From positions 1-23,774 of the IMG/VR virus record IMGVR_UViG_3300009441_000046: a stretch of 23,774 nucleotides of DNA; one strand, given 5' to 3'. Under the pieces are notes generated by a model. The model made no database searches. It saw nothing but the letters and a program-made list of their open reading frames with translations, and had not been told where the DNA came from. Every line of letters begins with the position of its first letter. Within the stretch, counting starts at the first letter, position 1. This DNA comes from a virus. The translations under genes and the position numbers were made by a program. Positions 1 to 5,202 of the stretch are shown here, piece by piece.

Positions 1-363
1 GAAGGTTTCTTCCATTATTTGGAATGGGGTAAAAACTTGATAGGGGTTAATCATGGTAACAAAATCAAGGCTCAGAAACTTGTTAGTGTAATGGCCAGAG
101 ATATGCCCACTGCTTGGGGAAGATGTACTTACAGAATGTGGGCGTTAGGTCATTGGCATCACCAGAACACTTTAGAGTTGGATGGTTGTATCGTTCAGAA
201 ATTTGGAACATTGGCACCCTCAGATTCTTACCACGCCGAACATGGCTATGGGTCCAGTGCTGTCATGGAAATGATTACTTTTAGAAAGTCAGGGGGTAGG
301 CATTCAACGTTAATTTATGAGATTGAAAAACCCGGAAATGAACCCGATATGAGGATAGAGTAA
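1..363 (+). CDS. Metallophosphoesterase, C-terminal part (gene starts before the window)
   Basis: The reading frame is open from the first base, so this is the last 120 residues of a longer protein; the first ATG at 19 is probably internal. Two metal-binding signatures of calcineurin-like phosphoesterases are visible: GVNHGN near residues 15-20, and GHWHH near residues 50-54, the classic GHxH motif. Similar phage proteins end with a YRMWxxGHxHH block followed by a GTLAPSDSYHAEHGY-like stretch, as here. In phages such enzymes are usually predicted DNA nucleases or phosphodiesterases of the replication region. The exact substrate cannot be told from this fragment. The stop codon overlaps the next start by one base (taATG), so the two genes are likely co-translated. 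Confidence 0.75.
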   Translation, partial: EGFFHYLEWGKNLIGVNHGNKIKAQKLVSVMARDMPTAWGRCTYRMWALGHWHHQNTLELDGCIVQKFGTLAPSDSYHAEHGYGSSAVMEMITFRKSGGRHSTLIYEIEKPGNEPDMRIE

Positions 364-572
364 TGGATGTAAAATCACAACAAGTAGGTGGGGACCACTA
401 CTTAAAAAATAACATTCAGCCTTGGGATATTGTTGACGAGTGGGATTTATGCTTTTATAGTGGTAATGCAATCAAGTATATCTTGAGAGACAAAGGAAAT
501 AAAAAAGAGGATTTGCTAAAAGCAATTCATTACTTAGAAAAGATGGTCAATGATTTGGAGGGTATAAAATGA
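363..572 (+). CDS. DUF3310 family protein
   Basis: This 69-residue protein has the DUF3310 (SaV-like) pattern: VGGDHY near the N-terminus, IQPWDIVDEWDLCFYSGNA in the middle, then IKYILR and a KEDLLKAIHYLEKM helix. The family is very common in phage replication and nucleotide-metabolism regions. Its biochemical role is not established, so none is claimed. The start overlaps the stop of the upstream phosphoesterase gene by one base, and its own stop overlaps the next ATG (ATGA). That is typical of a tightly coupled phage operon. The length is normal for the minimal form of the family. Confidence 0.88.
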   Translation: MDVKSQQVGGDHYLKNNIQPWDIVDEWDLCFYSGNAIKYILRDKGNKKEDLLKAIHYLEKMVNDLEGIK

Positions 573-889
573 ACACGTCATATTCTAAATATAATATGTC
601 TATTAAAATTAATTCAGAGTTATCACGCAATGAAACAATAATGGTTTATTGGTCGATTAGTGATGAGAACTTTGACGTAAGGGAGGAAGGAGATTGGGAT
701 GATATTACTGAAGACAATCTAATCGGTATCTATACTAGCTGGATAACGACGGCAGAAGTTCTAGCAGACTGCGATGACTTTCTTATCGAGTTAGACTCGC
801 ATGATGTTGACTGGCCAGACGTAGACCAAACGAGATTAGCAGCAATCGGCCAGAACGGTAACGATGGATTGGTCTACGAAAATGAGTAA
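569..889 (+). CDS. Hypothetical acidic protein
   Basis: This 106-residue protein is not recognised. It is strongly acidic (many Asp and Glu) and has no membrane segment or Cys/His cluster. Its first half (SIKINSELSRNETIMVYWSIS) looks beta-like, and residues 65-95 (TTAEVLADCDDFLIELDSHD and following) are probably helical. The start overlaps the DUF3310 stop as ATGA, and the next small gene starts inside its end, so it belongs to the same operon. An internal Met at residue 10 is an alternative start. The support is its length, its packing between overlapping genes and its plausible composition. An acidic protein here could be a host-protein inhibitor or DNA mimic, but that is only a guess. Confidence 0.7.
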   Translation: MNTSYSKYNMSIKINSELSRNETIMVYWSISDENFDVREEGDWDDITEDNLIGIYTSWITTAEVLADCDDFLIELDSHDVDWPDVDQTRLAAIGQNGNDGLVYENE

Positions 890-1019
890 GGGTTCAAAAC
901 GTAGGATTGAAAATAGGAAGAAGGTGGAAGATAATTACGATAAAATTGATTGGACTAAAAAATCTAATCAACCAAAATCAAGCGATAACCAACCACCATC
1001 GTTTAAGCAAAAGCTATAA
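882..1019 (+). CDS. Small basic phage protein (MSKGSKRR type)
   Basis: This 45-residue ORF begins MSKGSKRRIENRKKVEDNYD and ends PPSFKQKL. Tiny phage proteins starting M(S/G)KGSxxR and containing a later NYDxIxW-like segment are common near DUF3310 genes, and this one (NYDKIDW) fits. Function is unknown. It is basic at the N-terminus and Lys/Gln/Ser-rich at the C-terminus, so probably short and partly disordered. It overlaps the upstream gene by 8 bases and converges with the leftward gene at 968-1342, overlapping it by 52 bases. It is the last + strand gene before the leftward block. Confidence 0.6.
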   Translation: MSKGSKRRIENRKKVEDNYDKIDWTKKSNQPKSSDNQPPSFKQKL

Positions 1020-1342
1020 GTTTTTATGGCACCAGCGTTTATTAATGTGTCTATTATTTTATGTATATCTGCTTCTAAGTTATAGAAATCTGACTTGTCC
1101 ACAAAATGTAGGGCTAAGTCAGCGGCTGTTACAGCTGGTCCAGCTTTATTTATCACGTCTATCGCACCATTGACTAAATAAACACCCGCCAAAAATATAT
1201 CTATGGTTCTAGCAACTTCACGTTCTGCTTCTATGCTAAGTCTGTCAAATAAATCAGCACGAAGTGAGTCATCATGAAGACGTATTATTGTCAGAGTAAA
1301 GTGCTTTATCATTCTCTGTCTATTTTGACTAGATATTTTCAT
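968..1342 (-). CDS. Hypothetical protein, last gene of leftward operon
   Basis: This 124-residue protein is not recognised. The N-terminus is basic (MKISSQNRQRMIKHFTLTII). The rest is predicted mostly helical, with a hydrophobic patch near residues 50-65 (FLAGVYLVNGAIDVINKAG) that is too weak to call a membrane segment with confidence. A good Shine-Dalgarno (AGAGAGG on the minus strand, just right of 1345) supports the ATG at 1342. The start lies 14 bases inside the upstream 54-residue gene, so translation is probably coupled. Its 3' end overlaps the convergent + strand gene, and no terminator is visible between them. Confidence 0.65.
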   Translation of the reverse strand: MKISSQNRQRMIKHFTLTIIRLHDDSLRADLFDRLSIEAEREVARTIDIFLAGVYLVNGAIDVINKAGPAVTAADLALHFVDKSDFYNLEADIHKIIDTLINAGAIKTYSFCLNDGGWLSLDFG

Positions 1343-1493
1343 TTTTGTATACCTCTCTTTTAAAAGTTAATCTTTTCAACTCATGCTTATGATAGTCATA
1401 GATTTGATGGTCGTAAGCATCCCAAGCATCCAGTGCCTCTAAATTTCTCATTAATTTCTCAACTTTGAGTATCTGTTCTTCTGTTGTTTTCAT
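1329..1493 (-). CDS. Hypothetical 54-residue protein
   Basis: A short leftward ORF encodes MKTTEEQILKVEKLMRNLEA followed by an aromatic and His-rich stretch (LDAWDAYDHQIYDYHKHELK) and a basic tail. It is preceded on the minus strand by AAGGA, eight bases from the ATG at 1493, which is a convincing ribosome-binding site. The N-terminal half looks like one amphipathic helix. It overlaps the next leftward gene (968-1342) by 14 bases and lies 54 bases after the stop of the 184-residue gene, with a hairpin between. Function is unknown. The ribosome-binding site and the overlap argue that it is real. Confidence 0.55.
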   Translation of the reverse strand: MKTTEEQILKVEKLMRNLEALDAWDAYDHQIYDYHKHELKRLTFKREVYKNENI

Positions 1494-1508
1494 TTTATTA
1501 TCCTTATG

Positions 1509-1538
1509 TTCTTCTGCCTCATTGCTGAAGCAGAAGAA
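1509..1538. other. Intercistronic hairpin in the leftward operon
   Basis: TTCTTCTGC (1509-1517) pairs perfectly with GCAGAAGAA (1530-1538) around a 12-base loop. It sits between the stop of the 184-residue gene (1548) and the start of the 54-residue gene (1493). No T-run follows on the minus strand, so it is not a standard terminator. It may be a processing or stability element, or may slow access to the downstream AAGGA. Role is inferred. Confidence 0.45.
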
Positions 1539-1547
1539 GTTAGTTGT

Positions 1548-2102
1548 TTAAAAGTTGAAGTCATAAAAAGCGTAAGGACTTTCTTTAAGCATGAACTTCA
1601 TGCCTTTGTGGACCCACCAGTCTTTGCTGTTCTTTTTCTTTCTGATCCTAATAACATCTGCTTCGGGGTTGCTTTCGTAAGTAACTGTTTGAGCATGTTG
1701 GTTGGCAACGTGACCAGAAAATCCACCAACGTATGTTGTTAAGCCTTTAATGTTGTGGTCAGTTTTCATCCTGCGAATCTCGATGGTTTTATCGCTGATC
1801 ACTTTGACTATCTCAAATGCATCAACATCAGTGTACATATAATGAGACGCATGAGTGTAGTTGACTGCTATCTCATTTATTTTGAAAGTATGTTTCTTTC
1901 TTACTTCTTCCATATGAGCAGCATCACCCCAAGTTCCATCATCTAGAATTCTTTTGAAACTAGCCTCATTTTCAGCTGCGTCCTCTTCAGCTTCTTTTAA
2001 AGAATGAAACGTCTGGCTACCTTCACACCATCCCCAAATTCCTAAGCCTTTGGGTGAGTTAAATTCATATGTGCTTACAGTGTAGTGTGTTGTGTTGATC
2101 AT
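1548..2102 (-). CDS. Hypothetical protein, first gene of leftward unit 1
   Basis: This 184-residue protein is not recognised. It starts MINTTHYTVSTYEFNSPKGL and is rich in aromatic and His residues. Residues 35-75 (SLKEAEEDAAENEASFKRIL and on) look helical and acidic. The second half alternates beta-like segments (KTIEIRRMKTD, TTYVGGFSGHVANQHAQTVT) with a basic RIRKKKNSKDWW patch. There is no signal peptide. AAGGA lies nine bases before the ATG on the minus strand, supporting the start. It is the first gene behind the promoter and inverted repeat at 2125-2183. Functions typical of such leftward phage genes are host takeover or immunity, but nothing in the sequence shows which. Confidence 0.72.
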   Translation of the reverse strand: MINTTHYTVSTYEFNSPKGLGIWGWCEGSQTFHSLKEAEEDAAENEASFKRILDDGTWGDAAHMEEVRKKHTFKINEIAVNYTHASHYMYTDVDAFEIVKVISDKTIEIRRMKTDHNIKGLTTYVGGFSGHVANQHAQTVTYESNPEADVIRIRKKKNSKDWWVHKGMKFMLKESPYAFYDFNF

Positions 2103-2124
2103 TTTATTTTCCTTATCTTCTTTG

Positions 2125-2150
2125 TTAAGTTAGTTAAATTACTAACTTAA
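2125..2150. promoter_or_regulatory. 26-bp inverted repeat (operator or 5' stem-loop), copy 1
   Basis: TTAAGTTAGT (2125-2134) and ACTAACTTAA (2141-2150) are perfect inverted 10-base arms around TAAATT. The element starts at about the predicted transcription start of the leftward promoter, whose -10 box is at 2156-2161. It could be an operator for a dimeric repressor that blocks promoter clearance, or an mRNA 5' stem-loop that stabilises the transcript. The sequence alone does not decide between these. Confidence 0.75.
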
Positions 2151-2155
2151 GTACT

Positions 2156-2183
2156 ATCATACACTATGTAGTATTAATGTCAA
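2156..2183 (-). promoter_or_regulatory. Leftward sigma70-type promoter, copy 1
   Basis: Read on the minus strand: TTGACA (2178-2183, perfect -35), a 16-base spacer, then TATGAT (2156-2161, one mismatch to TATAAT). It points at the 184-residue gene at 1548-2102. The AAATTTGACATT context of the -35 box is shared with the + strand promoter at 3569-3596. Confidence 0.8.
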
Positions 2184-2194
2184 ATTTATTTTTA

Positions 2195-2245
2195 AAGTAA
2201 TATTGCAAAGAGGGCTAAGAGCTAACCCTCTTCACGATATTACTT
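2195..2245 (-). terminator. Long hairpin terminator after leftward unit 2
   Basis: Outer arms AAGTAATAT (2195-2203) and ATATTACTT (2237-2245) are perfectly complementary. Inner arms AAGAGGG (2208-2214) and CCCTCTT (2226-2232) are also perfect. The hairpin begins directly after the stop codon of the gene at 2246-2701. On the minus strand the stem is followed by an A/T-rich stretch with short T-runs rather than a clean run, so termination may be partial. It insulates the downstream promoter at 2156-2183. Confidence 0.65.
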
Positions 2246-2701
2246 CTAAGCAAACTTTTCTTGGTGATCTTTAATGTATGTTTCGCAAGCATCTATCGCC
2301 GCCATAAGACTATCGCAGCTGTGACCATCAACTCGTGGATCATCTTCAGATTCTTTATCCGTCATGTAGTGTTTTGACCATACTTCAAATTCAGGATTTC
2401 TGTGCATATATCTATCACCCCATTCATTTTCTTTTACGTCAATATCTAAAAAGTCGTGTTCCTTTGCCATCTTTTGTATTTTAGAAACGCGCTCAATGTC
2501 TTCATTGAGAGATTTCTTTCTGATTTTAAGGTGCTTATCTATTGCCGCTAAAGTTGTCTTTGCATCTTTGATTTGTGCTTCCCAGTATTTGATCCGTTCC
2601 GCAATGGGTTTACGTTGATCTTGCAGCGGCTTAATCTTATCTTCAGTAACAACTTTAGTCATTAAGCTTTTAACGCGCCCTAGTTCGTGTTGAATTGTCA
2701 T
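2246..2701 (-). CDS. Hypothetical coiled-coil protein
   Basis: This 151-residue protein begins MTIQHELGRVKSLM. Residues 15-80 are rich in Lys, Glu, Ala, Leu and Ile with heptad-like spacing (YWEAQIKDAKTTLAAIDKHL, LNEDIERVSKIQKMAKEH), suggesting a coiled coil. The C-terminal half has aromatic and acidic residues (NEWGDRYMHRNPEFEVWSKH) and ends in a helical DSLMAAIDACETYIKDHQE. The start at 2701 is chosen because a strong GGAGGT lies nine bases upstream on the minus strand. A further in-frame ATG at 2740 has no ribosome-binding site. It follows the 68-residue gene by one base. The family is not recognised. Confidence 0.75.
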   Translation of the reverse strand: MTIQHELGRVKSLMTKVVTEDKIKPLQDQRKPIAERIKYWEAQIKDAKTTLAAIDKHLKIRKKSLNEDIERVSKIQKMAKEHDFLDIDVKENEWGDRYMHRNPEFEVWSKHYMTDKESEDDPRVDGHSCDSLMAAIDACETYIKDHQEKFA

Positions 2702-2702
2702 G

Positions 2703-2909
2703 TTATAAGTACCTCCGTCGTGAAGAATGCTCGTTGTCATGTTCTTGTTTTTTGTCTTTTAAAATGTTAACCGCATCTCGTCTGCACTCTTCTTTAGTAT
2801 CATATTCTCCGTCTATTATTAAATCTCCCTGATGTTTGTGATCTGCGCTAATAAATCCTTCACTATCCACGGTGAGTGTTATGCCTGTTGCTGACCATAA
2901 GTTTCTCAT
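2703..2909 (-). CDS. Hypothetical 68-residue protein
   Basis: This small leftward gene begins MRNLWSATGITLTVDSEGFI and ends in a charged, basic stretch (KDKKQEHDNEHSSRRRYL). The first half looks like beta strands and the second like a helix (EECRRDAVNILKDKK). AAGGA sits nine bases before the ATG at 2909. A TTG six bases further upstream is poorly spaced and was not used. It is the first gene behind promoter/operator copy 2, and its stop is one base from the start of the next gene, so the two form one transcription unit. Function is unknown. Confidence 0.7.
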   Translation of the reverse strand: MRNLWSATGITLTVDSEGFISADHKHQGDLIIDGEYDTKEECRRDAVNILKDKKQEHDNEHSSRRRYL

Positions 2910-2925
2910 TATCAATATTCCTTTG

Positions 2926-2951
2926 TTAAGTTAGTTAAATTACTAACTTAA
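2926..2951. promoter_or_regulatory. 26-bp inverted repeat (operator or 5' stem-loop), copy 2
   Basis: It has the same perfect 10-base arms and TAAATT centre as the element at 2125-2150. It lies at the predicted 5' end of the leftward transcript from the -10 box at 2957-2962. Identical placement in both copies argues that one regulator or RNA-level signal acts on both units. Confidence 0.75.
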
Positions 2952-2956
2952 GTACT

Positions 2957-2984
2957 ATCATACACTATGTAGTATTAATGTCAA
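2957..2984 (-). promoter_or_regulatory. Leftward sigma70-type promoter, copy 2
   Basis: On the minus strand, TTGACA (2979-2984) is followed by a 16-base spacer and TATGAT (2957-2962). The only difference from copy 1 is one base just upstream of the -35 box. It drives the genes at 2703-2909 and 2246-2701, and lies back to back with the rightward terminase genes that start at 3065. Confidence 0.8.
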
Positions 2985-3064
2985 CTTTATTTTTGATTCA
3001 ATTGATATGTGTAAGCAATCGGTGCTACCATGTTTGTAGGAACATATATGAGAGGTAGGAATTG

Positions 3065-3562
3065 ATGGCTTATAAGAACTCTGAACGCAAAGCTATAGCT
3101 GATAAGGTTTGCGCTCTAATGCAGACAGGTATTCCGTGCGGTAAGGCTTGCGCTAAGGTGGGTATTCCTAAGACAACTTTCCTCGGTTGGACTAAAGGAA
3201 CAGGGGGTATCCCCGACCAGTATGCGCACGCGCAGGAAGCAATGATACATAGTATCGCTGAACAAATCATGGCTATAAGCGATGAAACGCCTGTAACCAT
3301 CGTTGACCAGAACGGTATCTCTCGCTATGACTCTGCGGCTGTTCAGCATCAGAGATTACAGGTTGACAGCCGCAAATGGCTGCTCAGTAAGATGATGCCC
3401 AAGGTGTACGGCGATAAAAACGTGCAGGAGATAACTGGACCGAACGGTGGACCAATTACATTGGCGGCGTTGGACCTGAAGAACTTATCAGATGAGGAAT
3501 TAGAAAGCATGGACTATCTCATCGGCAAGAGTACAGATATTGATGGGACTGTCATCGAATGA
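3065..3562 (+). CDS. terS: Terminase small subunit
   Basis: This 165-residue protein lies directly before the large terminase, as expected for the DNA-recognition subunit of the packaging motor. Residues 22-45 (GIPCGKACAKVGIPKTTFLG) form a predicted helix-turn-helix. The middle is helical (AMIHSIAEQIMAISDE), followed by QHQRLQVDSRKWLLSKMMPKVYGD, the hallmark of this phage TerS family. The C-terminal tail contains GPNGGPITL and an acidic segment (LSDEELESMDYLIGK) likely to contact TerL. The ATG at 3065 has AGAGG nine bases upstream. A TTG three bases earlier is also in frame but is less likely. TerS would bind the packaging site on the genome as a ring; no pac site was identified. Confidence 0.9.
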   Translation: MAYKNSERKAIADKVCALMQTGIPCGKACAKVGIPKTTFLGWTKGTGGIPDQYAHAQEAMIHSIAEQIMAISDETPVTIVDQNGISRYDSAAVQHQRLQVDSRKWLLSKMMPKVYGDKNVQEITGPNGGPITLAALDLKNLSDEELESMDYLIGKSTDIDGTVIE

Positions 3563-3568
3563 TTAAAT

Positions 3569-3596
3569 TTGACATTGTTTGTACTTCCTGTATAAT
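3569..3596 (+). promoter_or_regulatory. Perfect-consensus sigma70 promoter before terL
   Basis: TTGACA (3569-3574), a 16-base spacer and TATAAT (3591-3596) match the bacterial housekeeping consensus exactly. The predicted start of transcription is near 3603, only about 18 bases before the terL ATG. The -35 flank AAATTTGACATT also occurs in the leftward promoter at 2156-2183. Confidence 0.85.
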
Positions 3597-3620
3597 AATA
3601 ACTATTAAATACTTAATAAA

Positions 3621-5192
3621 ATGAGTGCAAAACATACGCCAGCAGCTGTAGCATTAGCGATTAAAAATGAGAAGGATAGACGGGCCGCCAGCGCATCGCT
3701 GTACGAATTTGTTAGGCAATGTTGGCATGTTGTAGAGCCGGGAGTGCCATTTGTGCACGGTTGGCATATACAAGAGATATGCGAGCATTTAGAAGCTATT
3801 TCTGCGGGAGAAATGCGTAAATTATTGATAAATATACCTCCAAGGCACTCTAAGTCTACGATTGTATCAGTTATTTGGCCAATGTGGGAGTGGTTGACAG
3901 ATCCAAGTCAAAAATTCCTCTGCGCGTCTTATTCTGGCTCACTTTCTATCCGTGACAACTTAAAAGCGCGTAGATTGATACTTTCTCCATGGTATCAGGA
4001 AAGATGGGGCCATATGTTCAAGTTAAGCGGCGATCAGAACGCTAAACAGCGGTTTGAGAACAGCGCAACAGGCTATCGTATAGCTACATCTGTAGGAGGT
4101 ACTGCAACAGGTGAAGGTGGCTCTAGACTCCTATTAGATGACCCTCATGCAGCACAAGAAGCTCAATCGGATGCTATACGTGAGTCTGCGTTAGATTGGT
4201 TCGACCAAGTGTGGTCTACACGATTAAATGACCCTAAACGTGACGCAATGGTCACAGTTATGCAGAGATTGCATGAAAGAGATATATCTGGCCATATATT
4301 AGAAGAGATAGGTGGCTGGGAACATTTAATGATACCAGCAGAGTATGACGGACGTAGACGTACAACTTCGTTGGGTGAGTACGACCCACGAAAAGAAAAA
4401 GGTGAGCTAATATGTCCAGAGAGATTCGGAGAGAAAGAAGTAGCCGACCTGAAGAAATTATTAGGTGTCTACGGTACAGCTGGACAGCTACAACAGGAGC
4501 CTAGCCCAGCAGAAGGCGGTATACTTAAGACAGGATATATTGAAATGTGGCCAAGCAAAAAAGGCTTACCACCCTTTGAATATATTTTACAAAGTTACGA
4601 TTGTGCCTTCACGGAGAAATCCACCGGAGACCCAACTGCGTGCACTGTTTGGGCAATATTTACCCATGCAGGTCAACGAAACGTAATGTTAATTGACGCA
4701 TGGGATGAACATTTAAGTTATCCTGATTTAAGAGCTAGAGCCATAAAAGATTGGACAACAGAATATGGTGGCATGAGTAAAGACAGTCAATTTTCTAGAG
4801 CACGCCGACCTGATAGAATATTAGTAGAAGCTAAGGCAAGTGGGCAGTCATTACTCCAAGATTTACGCCTTGCCAATGTACCAGCAATAGGGTATAATCC
4901 CGGTAACGCGGATAAAGTTTCTAGAGCACATCAGGCTGCGCCAACATTAGAACTTGGTATGGTGTGGATACCTGAGTCAAAACAAAATCCCGGTCATTAT
5001 GTAAGCTGGGCAAATGACTTTGTAAAGGAGTTAGCTAAATTTCCTGTGGCATCTCATGATGATTATGTTGACACATTTACCCAAGCAATAATTTACTTTA
5101 AGAATGATAGATGGTTTGAGCTACCGCAAGCAATAGATCCAGATGAGCGTAAAGCCTTACCGTTTAAAGCAGTTAACCCATACGCAGCTTAG
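3621..5192 (+). CDS. terL: Terminase large subunit
   Basis: This 523-residue protein is the ATPase/nuclease motor that packages and cuts phage DNA. The N-terminal ATPase has a Walker A-like loop IPPRHSKST (residues 72-80, Lys78) and a Walker B LLLDDP (catalytic acidic pair at 173-174). The C-terminal RNase H-like nuclease has its first acidic residue in SYDCAF (Asp327), the ILVEAKASGQSLLQDL block typical of phage terminases in the middle, and a final SHDDYVD motif (Asp480/481/484). Length and order are normal for the family. No Shine-Dalgarno is visible before the ATG; the leader is AT-rich and very short. It follows terS by 58 bases and is followed 10 bases later by the giant polyvalent protein. 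Confidence 0.97.
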   Translation: MSAKHTPAAVALAIKNEKDRRAASASLYEFVRQCWHVVEPGVPFVHGWHIQEICEHLEAISAGEMRKLLINIPPRHSKSTIVSVIWPMWEWLTDPSQKFLCASYSGSLSIRDNLKARRLILSPWYQERWGHMFKLSGDQNAKQRFENSATGYRIATSVGGTATGEGGSRLLLDDPHAAQEAQSDAIRESALDWFDQVWSTRLNDPKRDAMVTVMQRLHERDISGHILEEIGGWEHLMIPAEYDGRRRTTSLGEYDPRKEKGELICPERFGEKEVADLKKLLGVYGTAGQLQQEPSPAEGGILKTGYIEMWPSKKGLPPFEYILQSYDCAFTEKSTGDPTACTVWAIFTHAGQRNVMLIDAWDEHLSYPDLRARAIKDWTTEYGGMSKDSQFSRARRPDRILVEAKASGQSLLQDLRLANVPAIGYNPGNADKVSRAHQAAPTLELGMVWIPESKQNPGHYVSWANDFVKELAKFPVASHDDYVDTFTQAIIYFKNDRWFELPQAIDPDERKALPFKAVNPYAA

Positions 5193-5202
5193 GAAAGTAC
5201 AA

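Larger units (their letters stand above)
2120..2193. repeat. 74-bp direct repeat, copy 1 (promoter/operator block)
   Basis: This block is repeated at 2921-2994 with one mismatch (A at 2184, C at 2985), offset exactly 801 bases. Each copy sits directly upstream of a leftward gene and carries the same promoter and inverted repeat. Similarity stops abruptly at both edges. The conservation covers only the regulatory part and not the following genes, so selection for a shared control signal, or a recent duplication, is the natural reading. Confidence 0.93.
2921..2994. repeat. 74-bp direct repeat, copy 2 (promoter/operator block)
   Basis: This is the second copy of the block at 2120-2193, identical over 73 of 74 bases. 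It heads the two-gene leftward unit 2246-2909. The start codon at 2909 lies 12 bases beyond the block, compared with 18 bases for copy 1, and each gene keeps its own ribosome-binding site outside the repeat. Confidence 0.93.

Noticed and set aside
907-1173. 88-codon + strand frame overlapping the leftward gene
   Set aside because: Antisense to a gene with a good ribosome-binding site. Its composition is odd and it has no Shine-Dalgarno; the 45-residue frame at 882 is better supported.
2702-2740. Longer start (ATG at 2740) for the leftward coiled-coil gene
   Set aside because: It has no ribosome-binding site and would overlap the upstream gene, whereas ATG at 2701 has GGAGGT at ideal distance.
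2120-2994. CRISPR-like or transposon-end interpretation of the 74-bp repeat pair
   Set aside because: Only two copies, 801 bases apart, with ordinary genes between, no target-site duplication and no transposase. The repeats hold a promoter and inverted repeat instead.
3002-3031. Possible promoter TTGATA-18-TACCAT before terS
   Set aside because: Weak -10 box and long spacing. It may help terS expression but does not differ enough from background to list.
5143-5202. 20-residue N-terminal extension of the giant protein
   Set aside because: It lies inside terL in another frame; AGGAAAG directly before 5203 supports the shorter form.
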